Assembly: GCA_041906305.1 (NCBI GenBank)
Contig: JAYRJL010000001.1
Span: 1,488,001 to 1,552,000 of the forward strand
Length of the DNA: 64,000 bases
Reading direction: 5' to 3'
From: SHVZ01 sp041906305
GTDB taxonomy: Bacteria; Pseudomonadota; Alphaproteobacteria; SHVZ01
A program made the position numbers and the translations under genes. The notes under the pieces are model-generated. The model was not told the DNA's origin and did not search any database. It saw only the letters and a list, made by a program, of their open reading frames with translations. Positions 40,163-50,389 of the stretch are shown here, in pieces; position 1 is the stretch's first letter, and each line of letters begins with the position of its first letter.

Positions 40163-40513
40163 ATGGCGGAACCGTCGCACGGCAGCTCTGGCGATCGCTG
40201 GTCGGCGGACGCGGCCGCACACAGCGATGCGCTCGACCTGAAGAAGGGTCTCTTCACCTGGAAGGACCCGAAGCGCATCGCGGCGTCGCTCAAGAGGTCG
40301 GCCGAGGAAAGTGATCGGCGAAAAGCCGATCCATACCGATCGGCGATCGCGATGCTGACCTTCTATGTCAATCGTGCCGGCAAGAACTTGAGCGCCGAGC
40401 GCGCGCGGACCTTGAAGGCGGCGAAGGACGAACTTCGGCGCCAGTTCGGCCGCAAGCCGCCGCCGCCCAGACGGGCCCACGTGGCGCGCCGGCGGCGTAC
40501 CGAAGCAGCCTGA
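40163..40513 (+). CDS. DUF3175-domain protein
   Basis: A 116-aa soluble, basic protein. The family pattern is clear: RWSADAAAHSDALDLKKGLFTW, DPKRIAASLKRSAEESDRRKADPYRSAIAMLTFYVNRAGKNL (in part), RTLKAAKDELRRQFGRKP. Function is unknown in the literature I can recall; members are short and often found beside stress or plant-associated genes. A terminator follows at 40522. Confidence 0.8.
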   Translation: MAEPSHGSSGDRWSADAAAHSDALDLKKGLFTWKDPKRIAASLKRSAEESDRRKADPYRSAIAMLTFYVNRAGKNLSAERARTLKAAKDELRRQFGRKPPPPRRAHVARRRRTEAA

Positions 40514-40521
40514 ACGAGAGA

Positions 40522-40553
40522 ACGGCCGCCGGCTGTCGCCGACGGCCGTGTTT
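40522..40553. terminator. Bidirectional terminator between convergent genes
   Basis: ACGGCCGCCGGC (40522-40533) pairs with GCCGACGGCCGT (40538-40549) with one mismatch and a TGTC loop, followed by GTTTC. It lies between the DUF3175 stop (40513) and the convergent solute-binding gene stop (40562). Confidence 0.65.
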
Positions 40554-40561
40554 CGGGACTT

Positions 40562-42145
40562 CTACTTCTTCTCGAGACCCCACATCACGATCTCGCGTGA
40601 ATTGACGACATTCGTGATGTTGTTCCGCCACGCCTTCGGCGTCACGTACTGGCCCAGGGAGACGAAGGGAACCACCTCGTAGAAACGGGCCTGCAGGCGC
40701 TCGGCGACCTGCTTCTGGGCCTCCGGCGTCGGCGCGGTCAGGAAGCTGACGCGGATCTTCTCCAACTCCTCGTCACAGGTCCATCCGTTCCAGTTCTTGC
40801 CGTCGCAGGGCGTCGCCAGCGCGAAGTTGGTGAGTGGCGTGTGCCACATCGTGCCCGGCGCCGAGGTGAAATACATGTTCCAGCCCGGCGAGCCGGCACC
40901 GGGCTTGTCCTTCTTCTGCTGGCGCGTCGAGAGCGTGCCCCAGTCCATCATCTGCAGGTCGACATTGACGCCGGCATCGCGCAGGTTCTGCGCGGTGATC
41001 ACCGCGTTCGCGTTGAGCATCGCGATGTCCGTCGGGCCCATCAGCACCACCGGCTCGCCGTTGTAGCCGGCCTCTTTCAGAAGCTGCTTGGCCTTGTCGA
41101 CGTTGCGCTGGCGGAAAGGCTCGGTGCCGGCGAGGGTCTCGAACGGACCCCCGCAGAAGAGGATGGCGAGACAGGGCTTGCGGTAGTCCTCGGCGACCGA
41201 CGCCTGGAGATACGAGGTCTGGTCGACGAGGAGAGCCAGCGCCTGGCGGGCCTTGGGCTTGTCGAAGGGCGGGTGCAGGGCGTTCGGACGCGCCACCGCC
41301 TGCCAGCCCATGTCGTCCATCACCGCGACGGTGATGTTCTTGTCCTTCTTGAGCATCGGGACGAGATCGGCCTGCGGCTGCTCTAGAATGTCGATCTCGC
41401 CGCGGACCAGCGCCTGCGCCGCCGTGGCGGAGTCGGGCAGATAGGTCCACTCGACCCGATCGACCTTCACCACCTTGCCGCCGGTCAGGGCGTCGGACGG
41501 CTCGGGCCGTGACTTGTATCCGGCGAACTTCTTGTAGACGACCTTGGCGCCGGGAACCCACTCGTCCTTGGCGAAGACGAAGGGTCCGGAGCCGATCACC
41601 TGGTCGAAGCTCTGCTGCTGGAAGGCATCCGCCGAGGCATCCTTCTCGCGCAGCACGAAGGTCGCGAGAATGGGATTGGAAAGCGTCTGCAGGACCGGCG
41701 CGAAGGGCTCCTTCAGCGTGAGCACGAAAGTGAGGTCGTCCCTGGCGACGAGGGAGGCGGCGCGCTCCATCATCGCCGTGCCTTCGACGCGGCGCTTCGA
41801 CCACCGGTTCAGCGAAGCGACGGCGTCCTTCGCCGTGACCGGCGAGCCGTCGTGGAAGGTCATGCCCGCGCGCAGCTTGAAGGTCCAGACCAGGCCGTCG
41901 GCGCTTTTCTCGAAGCTCTCCACCATTTGAGGCTTGGCGTTCATCTTCGAGTCGTAGGCGAACAGCGTGTCGTAGACCATGTTGCCGTGATGGCTGGTGA
42001 TCAGGGCGTTGGTCCAGGTGGTGTCGAGGATCTTGAGATCGGCGTGCGGCACGAACTTAACCGTCTGCGCGGCGGCGCCGCTCGCGATGGCGAAGGTCGC
42101 CGCCGCCGCGAGGCCGTGACGGATGATGCTGGCAATGCGAGGCAT
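40562..42145 (-). CDS. ABC transporter solute-binding protein, family 5 (orphan)
   Basis: Periplasmic binding protein of the dipeptide/oligopeptide/nickel class, 527 aa. Signal peptide IIRHGLAAAATFAIASGAAAQ, then DTLFAYDSKMNAKPQMVESFEKSADGLVWTFKLRAGMTFHDG (in part), the family pattern ..TDAV.SL.RW as TAKDAVASLNRW, and VIGSGPFVFAKDEW. ATG at 42145 gives the signal peptide at the N-terminus. No permease or ATPase genes for it are adjacent, so it is an orphan or uses a transporter encoded elsewhere. The ligand is unknown. Confidence 0.88.
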   Translation of the reverse strand: MPRIASIIRHGLAAAATFAIASGAAAQTVKFVPHADLKILDTTWTNALITSHHGNMVYDTLFAYDSKMNAKPQMVESFEKSADGLVWTFKLRAGMTFHDGSPVTAKDAVASLNRWSKRRVEGTAMMERAASLVARDDLTFVLTLKEPFAPVLQTLSNPILATFVLREKDASADAFQQQSFDQVIGSGPFVFAKDEWVPGAKVVYKKFAGYKSRPEPSDALTGGKVVKVDRVEWTYLPDSATAAQALVRGEIDILEQPQADLVPMLKKDKNITVAVMDDMGWQAVARPNALHPPFDKPKARQALALLVDQTSYLQASVAEDYRKPCLAILFCGGPFETLAGTEPFRQRNVDKAKQLLKEAGYNGEPVVLMGPTDIAMLNANAVITAQNLRDAGVNVDLQMMDWGTLSTRQQKKDKPGAGSPGWNMYFTSAPGTMWHTPLTNFALATPCDGKNWNGWTCDEELEKIRVSFLTAPTPEAQKQVAERLQARFYEVVPFVSLGQYVTPKAWRNNITNVVNSREIVMWGLEKK

Positions 42146-42306
42146 GGGCGTCTCCCGGGAAATTGTGAACAGAACGAGCTTCAGAGGCTCGCCCAGGCCG
42201 CGCAATCGCGCCGGCGCAACCGCGAAACGCCTCTTCACGGCGCTGAGTGTGGCTCCGGCCTGACGGTAGGGGTACATATGATCGCGTCCTGCGCCCGGAG
42301 ACCTTC

Positions 42307-43173
42307 ATGGGATATCAGTCGATCGCGATCGAGAAGGTGACCGGCGGCCTCGGCGCCGAGGTGCGCGGCGTCGACCTGTCGAAGCCTCTGAGCAACTCGG
42401 CCGCGGCCGACATCAGGCAGGCGCTGGTCGATCATCTGGTGATCTTCTTTCGCGATCAGACCCTGACGCCCGAGCAGCAGCTCGAGTTCAGCCGACTGTT
42501 CGGCCCGGTGTATCAGGTTCCCTATGTGCGCCCGATGGAGGGATACCCGGACATCATCGCGGTGCTGAAGGAGGCTGACGAGAAGAGGATCAGCACCTTC
42601 GGGAACGCCTGGCACTCCGACTTCAGCTTCCTCGAGGAGCCGCCGATGGCCTCGATCCTCTACGGGATCGAGATCCCCTCGCATGGCGGCGATACGCTCT
42701 GGATCAACATGTACGAGGCCTACGAGGCGCTGTCGCCGGGCATGAGGCGGATGCTCAAGGGCCTTCGCGCAATGCACAACGGCCGTCCCTACGGCATGGG
42801 CGGGGTGCCGAAGGATCTCCGCACCAGCCGCTCGATCGGAATCGAGCGCAACAATCCCGAGGCCGACCGCGAGATCGCCCACCCGGTCGTGCGCCTGCAC
42901 CCGGAGAGCGGGCGGAAAGCGCTATTCCTGAACTCGATCTACACCGGACGTTTCGAGGACATGAGCGAGGCCGAGAGCCGGCCCTTGCTCGACTATCTCC
43001 ACCAGCATTGCCTCAGGCCGGAATTCTCCTGCCGCTTCCGCTGGCAGCCCGGCTCGCTGGCGGTCTGGGACAATCGCTGCACGCTGCACTATGCCGTCAA
43101 CGACTACGATGGCAGCCGCCGGCTCCTGCACCGCACCCAGGTGCGGGGCGAGAAGCCGGTGGCTGCCGACTGA
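42307..43173 (+). CDS. TauD/TfdA-family Fe(II)/2-oxoglutarate dioxygenase 2
   Basis: A 288-aa oxygenase nearer to classic TauD/TfdA than the one at 34396: GGLGAEVRGVDLSKPLS, LVDHLVIFFRDQTLTPEQQLEFSRLFG, WHSDFSF (His103, Asp105) and distal His in DNRCTLHYA with RRLLHRTQVRG for 2-oxoglutarate. The substrate is probably a small carboxylate or sulfonate. It is divergent from the solute-binding gene (160 bp between), which may supply the substrate, and convergent with the SDR gene (4 bp between stops). Confidence 0.9.
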   Translation: MGYQSIAIEKVTGGLGAEVRGVDLSKPLSNSAAADIRQALVDHLVIFFRDQTLTPEQQLEFSRLFGPVYQVPYVRPMEGYPDIIAVLKEADEKRISTFGNAWHSDFSFLEEPPMASILYGIEIPSHGGDTLWINMYEAYEALSPGMRRMLKGLRAMHNGRPYGMGGVPKDLRTSRSIGIERNNPEADREIAHPVVRLHPESGRKALFLNSIYTGRFEDMSEAESRPLLDYLHQHCLRPEFSCRFRWQPGSLAVWDNRCTLHYAVNDYDGSRRLLHRTQVRGEKPVAAD

Positions 43174-43177
43174 CTGA

Positions 43178-43924
43178 CTAGAGACCCTGGCCGCCGTTGA
43201 CGCCGATGATCTGGGCGGTCACCCAGCTCGCCATCGACGAAGCCAGGAACATGACGACATTGGTGACTTCCTCGGTCGTGCCCATGCGCCCCATCGGGCA
43301 GTTGGCGAGCGTCGCCTTGTAGAGCGCCGGGTCGTTGGCCTTGCGGTCCGCCCAGACGCCGCCCGGGAACTCGATCGAGCCAGGCGCCACGCAGTTGACG
43401 CGGACGCCGGCCTTCGCATGGATCGCGGCAAGCGTCCGCGTGTAGTGGATGACCGCGGCCTTGGCCGCGCCGTAGGCCGGGGTGCGGACCGACGGACGCA
43501 GGCCCGAGCCCGAGGCGATGTTGATGATGTTGCCCTTGGAGGACTTGAGCGCGGACATCGCCTCTCGCGAGGCACGGACCGTCGCCAGGAGATCGACGTC
43601 GACGCTGACCTCCCAGCTGTTCTCGTCGTCGCCGACTCCGAGGCCGGTGGCGTTGTTCACCAGCACGTCGAGGCCGCCGAGCGTCTTCACCGCATCCGGG
43701 ATGTAACGCGCGATCTCAGCTTCCTTCGCGAGGTCGCAGGTGGCCGCATGTGCCTTGTGGCCGAAGCGGGCCATCTCGGCGCGGGTCTTCTCCAGCGTCT
43801 CGGCATTGCGCGAGCAGATGGAGACATCGGCGCCTGCCTCGGCGAAGCCGAGCGCGATCGCCCTTCCAATGCCGCGGCTGGCGCCGCACACGATGACCTT
43901 CTTGCCTTTGTAATCGAACGCCAT
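43178..43924 (-). CDS. Short-chain dehydrogenase/reductase
   Basis: A 248-aa classical SDR: cofactor loop VCGASRGIGRAIAL, NNATGLG, and the catalytic Ser-Tyr-Lys as IASGSG...PAYGAAKAAVIHYTR, then NCVAPGSIEFPGGVW. The C-terminus MASWVTAQIIGVNGGQGL is typical. Substrate cannot be told. The ATG at 43924 is chosen because MAFDYKGKKVIVCGAS is the standard SDR start. It is divergent from the Gfo/Idh/MocA gene (134 bp). Confidence 0.9.
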   Translation of the reverse strand: MAFDYKGKKVIVCGASRGIGRAIALGFAEAGADVSICSRNAETLEKTRAEMARFGHKAHAATCDLAKEAEIARYIPDAVKTLGGLDVLVNNATGLGVGDDENSWEVSVDVDLLATVRASREAMSALKSSKGNIINIASGSGLRPSVRTPAYGAAKAAVIHYTRTLAAIHAKAGVRVNCVAPGSIEFPGGVWADRKANDPALYKATLANCPMGRMGTTEEVTNVVMFLASSMASWVTAQIIGVNGGQGL

Positions 43925-44058
43925 GGACGCTTCCCCTGGTTTTGTGCGTGGGCCGGAGACTAGCGCGGATCGGTGCCGGGTGAACCGCGGAATCTGCTTC
44001 CGCATTGACCTTGGCCCCCTGTGCCCGCTCCCTTACCTCCAGGCATGAGGAGGATCGG

Positions 44059-45228
44059 ATGCCGCTGAAAGCGATGGTTCTGGGGGCGGGGTCGGCGGGC
44101 GAGGGGCATACGATCGCGCTTCAGCAGGCGGGCGTCGAAGTCGCGGCGATCGCGAGCCGCACCGCCGAGGTGGTCCGCAAGGTCGCCGATGGGCTCGGGA
44201 TCAAGGTCGCGAGCACCGACTGGCGGAAGACACTGGCGGAACTCAAGCCCGACATCGTCGCGGTGGCGACGCCGGGCGACACCCATGTCGAGATGGTCGA
44301 GACCGCGCTGGCACAGGGCTGCCACATCCTGATCGACAAGCCGCTGGCGCCGACCTCGGCCGATGCACGGCGCATGGCCGCGGCGACCCGGAAGGCTGGG
44401 CTGAAGTCGGCCTACGCCGCGACCTCCAGCTACCAGCCTTCCGCGTTGCTCGCCCGCAACCTGATCCGTGCCGGCGCCATCGGGACGCTCTACGAAGCCG
44501 AGTTCGTCTCGCACTACCGCTGGCCGCAGCGCCTGCCCTATGGCTGGCCGCATCAGCTGAAGCTCGGCGGCGGCCGCCTCAACAACAACTTCACCCACAA
44601 GCTGGCAATCGCGGAGTCCGTCTGCGGCGGCGTCAGCCTGAACGTCGCCGGGGAGACGCGGAACGATCTCAAGCGCGCGCCGAAGGTGCCGATGCCGCAC
44701 GACTTCCGCGACTGGCACAAGAGCGAGGTCAGCCAGGAGACGGCGGACGAAGCCGGCTGGGCCGAGGTCGACAGCGACTGGTCCTACACGGTGCTCGATC
44801 GCATCGGGCCCAAGGGCAGCGATCCGACGAAGGCGATCAGCGTCACCTTCCGCCATTCATGCCTGCGCAAGGGCAAGCACCAGGACTATGTCGCATTCTA
44901 CGGTTCGAACGGGACGATCCATGTCGACGAGGCCTATTGCCAGGGCGCGGTGCACCTCTGGCGTGAAGGCGACGCCGGCTTCAAAGAAGTGCTGCTGACC
45001 GCCGAGATCGAGAGCTGGCTGCCGCCGCCGCAGACCCGCTCGAACTGGCCCAGGGGCTGGGACATCGTGCAGCGTTCGTGGAACGCGCTCGCCCGCGAGT
45101 TCGTGCGCGACATCGAGGGCAAGCCGTTCGAGCCCTATCTCACGATCGCCGACGGCTGGCGCCACCAGGAGGTGATCGACGCGGTTCGCGACCGTGCCGG
45201 ATGGAAGCAGATCCCCCAGGAACCTTAG
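44059..45228 (+). CDS. Gfo/Idh/MocA-family oxidoreductase
   Basis: A 389-aa NAD(P)-dependent oxidoreductase of sugar or polyol type. Rossmann start KAMVLGAGSAGEGHTIALQQ, the AVATPGDTHVEM segment, and the family EKP-like DKPLAPTSADARRM. The C-terminal alpha/beta domain has HYRWPQRLPYGW and LGGGRLNNNFTH. ATG at 44059 has AGGAGG about 5 nt before it. It is convergent with the MlrC-like gene (13 bp between stops). It probably works with the neighbouring SDR and dioxygenase in breakdown of one substrate, which is inference. Confidence 0.85.
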   Translation: MPLKAMVLGAGSAGEGHTIALQQAGVEVAAIASRTAEVVRKVADGLGIKVASTDWRKTLAELKPDIVAVATPGDTHVEMVETALAQGCHILIDKPLAPTSADARRMAAATRKAGLKSAYAATSSYQPSALLARNLIRAGAIGTLYEAEFVSHYRWPQRLPYGWPHQLKLGGGRLNNNFTHKLAIAESVCGGVSLNVAGETRNDLKRAPKVPMPHDFRDWHKSEVSQETADEAGWAEVDSDWSYTVLDRIGPKGSDPTKAISVTFRHSCLRKGKHQDYVAFYGSNGTIHVDEAYCQGAVHLWREGDAGFKEVLLTAEIESWLPPPQTRSNWPRGWDIVQRSWNALAREFVRDIEGKPFEPYLTIADGWRHQEVIDAVRDRAGWKQIPQEP

Positions 45229-45241
45229 CGGAGATCGAGCC

Positions 45242-46738
45242 CTAGAGCGGGTCCAGCGGCCAGATCGGCCGGCGGATGTTCTTGTAGGGATATTGCTTCC
45301 AGTTGAACGAGGTGATGCCGCCGGAATCGACGTAGACGAGCCGGCGGCCGATCTTCTCGAAATCGGCGCGGAAGTGGTTCATCGCCTTGCAGGCGAGGAT
45401 GTTGGTCGCCTCCGGGTCGATGCCGAAGTGGCGGAACTGCTCGCGGTCGTCGATCTGCACGCGATGGCTGGCGACGATGATCTTGATGCCGCCGACCTGG
45501 ACGACGGCGCTCGGTCCGAACGAAGTCACCGTACCGGTCGCGAAAGGTCCCTTCCGCGTGACGACGCCGTCGCCGACCGCGATCACCTTGCCCGTGACTC
45601 GCAGCGGCGTGCCGCCGAAGCGCGGATCGTGCTTGCCCCCGAGGTCGAGCGTGACGGTGGCGCCGACACCGGCTTTCCGCGCCTTCTCGGCCGACTCCGC
45701 GTCGGCGATGGACCCGACGGCGACGTCCTGGAGGTCGGCCTCGATCATCGCCTTGATCAGCGTGGTGCCGTCGCCCATGCCAGCTCCGCCGGGGCAGTCG
45801 GTGTAGTCGCCGATCAGCAGCGGTCCGCTGCCTGAACGCGGCTCCTTGGCGATCCGGATCACCTCGTCGATTGGCTTGAGATCGATCGTCTTGGTCGCGC
45901 GGGTCTCCCAGGCGAAATCGATCAGCTCGTCGGCGGCCTTCTGCGCGGCTGGGGTGCCGTTGTTGCCGGTCACCAGAACGGTCGGGCCGACGTATTTCTT
46001 GTCGGCCCAGTCGAAACCGGCGTTGATGCCGATGTCGAGGATGTCTTTGTCCTTGGCCAGGATCGCCTTGGCCTTGACGAGGATGTCGACCATGGGCCCG
46101 TGCCCCGAGATCGTGCGGCCCTGGTCGAGGCCGTTGAACATCGGACGCTGCGCATAGGCGACATGCGGCCTGATCTCGCCCTTCATCGCGCGCTGCAGCA
46201 GCTCGCCGGCCCGGATCGCGGTCTCGTACATGTCGACATGGGGCGTCGTCCGATAGGTGGAGACGATGTCGGCATGCGTCGCGAGCTCAGGCCCGATATT
46301 GGCGTGCAGGTCGAGCGTCACCGCGACCGGGACCTTGCGCCCGATCACCTCGCGGATGCGGCGCAGCAGCTCGCCTTCCGCATCCTCCAGATGCTCGGCG
46401 ACCATGGCACCGTGCAATGGCAGGAGCAGGCCGTCGACCGGCAGCGCCTTCTTCAGGCTCGAGAGAATGACGTCGCTGAAGTGTTCGTAGGCGTCCCGCG
46501 TCACGGGTCCGGACGGCGAGGTATTGGCGACCAGCGGATGGACGACGCTCCAGCCGAAGCGGTCGGCGAGATCGAAGATCGCGCCCCATTCGCTCTTGGT
46601 GCCGCGGTAGGCCTTGGGGATCTCGTCGTCGCGCTCGTAGCCGCCGGTGGTCTTGAACCGCTCCAGGTCCGCCGGCAGCCGGCAGAAGCTGTGCGACTCG
46701 TGCATCACGGTGGCGGAGAAGACCTTGAAGCCGGCCAT
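45242..46738 (-). CDS. M81-family metallopeptidase (MlrC-like)
   Basis: A 498-aa protein of the family that includes microcystinase C. N-terminal KVFSATVMHESHSFC contains the His-Glu-Ser-His region; metal-binding candidates follow in LLLPLHGAMVAEH, DLHANIG and THADIVSTYRTTPHVDM. The C-terminal part has GDYTDCPGGAGMGDGT and TVTLDLGGKHDPRFGG. Most members are in organisms that never meet microcystin and their substrates are unknown. It begins 25 bp after the MFS gene start-side neighbour and is transcribed toward the Gfo/Idh/MocA stop. Confidence 0.88.
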   Translation of the reverse strand: MAGFKVFSATVMHESHSFCRLPADLERFKTTGGYERDDEIPKAYRGTKSEWGAIFDLADRFGWSVVHPLVANTSPSGPVTRDAYEHFSDVILSSLKKALPVDGLLLPLHGAMVAEHLEDAEGELLRRIREVIGRKVPVAVTLDLHANIGPELATHADIVSTYRTTPHVDMYETAIRAGELLQRAMKGEIRPHVAYAQRPMFNGLDQGRTISGHGPMVDILVKAKAILAKDKDILDIGINAGFDWADKKYVGPTVLVTGNNGTPAAQKAADELIDFAWETRATKTIDLKPIDEVIRIAKEPRSGSGPLLIGDYTDCPGGAGMGDGTTLIKAMIEADLQDVAVGSIADAESAEKARKAGVGATVTLDLGGKHDPRFGGTPLRVTGKVIAVGDGVVTRKGPFATGTVTSFGPSAVVQVGGIKIIVASHRVQIDDREQFRHFGIDPEATNILACKAMNHFRADFEKIGRRLVYVDSGGITSFNWKQYPYKNIRRPIWPLDPL

Positions 46739-46762
46739 TTCTGCTCTCCTCTGATGTAGGGC

Positions 46763-48265
46763 TCAATACCGCCGGCGCCGTCCGATCAGCAGCAGCGGCA
46801 GGATCACCAGCGTGATCGCGGTCATCCACTGGAAGTCGGTGAGATAGGCCAGCATCTTCGCCTGACGGTCGATCTCGGTGCTCAGCTTGGCGAGGCCATC
46901 CAGCGTGTCGAGGCTCCAGGCGTTCGGCAGCGCCGGCTCGCGGAAACGCGGGTCGTAGGGCGTGATGTGCTCGACGATGTGGGAGCGGAAGGCCTGCCGA
47001 TTGCTCGCCAGTAGCGCTTCCAGGATGGCGATGCCGGCGCTGGCGCCGATGTTGCGGACCAGGCTGTTCAGGCTGGCGCCGTCCGTCCGGTACTGAGCCG
47101 GCAGCGTTGAGAACATGAAGGTCGAGAGCGGCACGTAGATGCAGCCCATGCCGAAGCCCTGCAGGAATCCGGTCCATATCAGCTGCCAGGCATCGACATT
47201 CAGGTTGAAGCCGGTCATCAGCCAGAAGGCCGAGGCGGTCAGCGACACGCCGAAGCAGACGAGGTAGCGCGGATTGATCCTGTCGACGACCCGGCCGGCG
47301 ATCGTCATGGCGATCAGCGTGCCGATGCCGCGCGGGCCCATGATGTAGCCGGCATCGATCACCGGATACTCGAGCACGTCCTGCAGGAGGTGGGAAAGGA
47401 GCGCCAGCATCGCCAGCACCACGACCGCGATCAGGAACGCGATCAGCATGCCGGAGACGAAGTTGGCGTCCTTGAAGATCGCGAGGTCGATCAGCGGTTT
47501 TTCGGCCGTCAGGCTGTGGACGATGAAGAGGTAGAAAGCGAGCGCCGCGATCACGGAGAGAGAAACGATCTCAGCCGACTGGAACCAGTCGAGGGAGTGC
47601 CCGCGGTCGAGCATCACCTGAAGCGACCCGATGGCGAGCGAGATGAAGGCGAACCCGGTCCAGTCGAACTTGGCGTCGGCATTCTTCTTGGTGTCGGGTA
47701 CGTAGAGGCTGATGCCGAGCGCGGCGGCGATTCCGATCGGCACGTTGATGTAGAAGATCCAGCGCCAGTCATAGGCCTCGGTCAGGTAGCCGCCGATGGT
47801 CGGCCCGAAGATCGGTGCGGCGACGAAGCCCATGCCCCAGAGTGCCATCGCCTCGCCATGGCGCTCGCGCGGATAGGCGTCCAGTAGCGTCGCCTGCGAG
47901 AGCGGGATCAATCCCGCGCCGAAGGCTCCCTGGAGCGTGCGGTAGACCAGCATCTCGGTCAGGCTGCCGGCGATGCCGCAAAGCGCCGAGGCGGCGGTGA
48001 ATCCGAGGATCGCGACGATGAATAGTTTCCGGCGTCCGAGCTTGAGCGCCAGCGCGCCGGTCGGCGGCGTCATGATCGCGGCGGCGACGATGTAGCTGGT
48101 CAGCACCCAGGCGATCTGCTCCTGGGTCGCGAGCAGGCTTCCCTGCATGTGGGGCAGGGCCACGTTGGGGATCGTTGTGTCGATCGCATGCATGATCGTC
48201 GCGGTCATCACCGCGAAGGTGAGCAGGCCGAGATGGGCCGTGCCTCCCTTCCGTTCCGCCGTCAT
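46763..48265 (-). CDS. DHA2-family MFS multidrug efflux pump (EmrB/QacA-like)
   Basis: A 500-aa transporter with about 14 hydrophobic segments. Signatures: DTTIPNVALPHMQGSLLATQEQIAWVLTSYIVAAAI (in part), motif A-like PPTGALALKLGRRKLF, and GPTIGGYLTEAYDWRWIFYINVPIG, the DHA2 motif-C region. The start at 48265 is the first Met with family similarity; a large open frame upstream to 50272 is a shadow of the ABC gene on the other strand. Usually paired with an EmrA adaptor, none is seen here. The mlrC-like gene follows on the same strand after 24 bp. Confidence 0.92.
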   Translation of the reverse strand: MTAERKGGTAHLGLLTFAVMTATIMHAIDTTIPNVALPHMQGSLLATQEQIAWVLTSYIVAAAIMTPPTGALALKLGRRKLFIVAILGFTAASALCGIAGSLTEMLVYRTLQGAFGAGLIPLSQATLLDAYPRERHGEAMALWGMGFVAAPIFGPTIGGYLTEAYDWRWIFYINVPIGIAAALGISLYVPDTKKNADAKFDWTGFAFISLAIGSLQVMLDRGHSLDWFQSAEIVSLSVIAALAFYLFIVHSLTAEKPLIDLAIFKDANFVSGMLIAFLIAVVVLAMLALLSHLLQDVLEYPVIDAGYIMGPRGIGTLIAMTIAGRVVDRINPRYLVCFGVSLTASAFWLMTGFNLNVDAWQLIWTGFLQGFGMGCIYVPLSTFMFSTLPAQYRTDGASLNSLVRNIGASAGIAILEALLASNRQAFRSHIVEHITPYDPRFREPALPNAWSLDTLDGLAKLSTEIDRQAKMLAYLTDFQWMTAITLVILPLLLIGRRRRY

Positions 48266-48484
48266 TGCGCGCCGCCGCTTCCCATGCCGGAAGGCTAGCG
48301 CAGCCTCCGGCCCGCAGGCCAGCATCGTGATCTTTTTGCGACACCTGCAGACGAGGCTGGAGACCGGCGGTCGTGGGGATTTGCGCCTTTTCACGACTCG
48401 GGCTATCCAGGGTGCAACACTCAACCAGAGCCGTCGGAGACGGGCCGCCCCGAAGCGGTCCGGTGCCGGTGGTTCGCTGCGTTT

Positions 48485-50386
<1,902 letters not shown>

Positions 50387-50389
50387 CGT

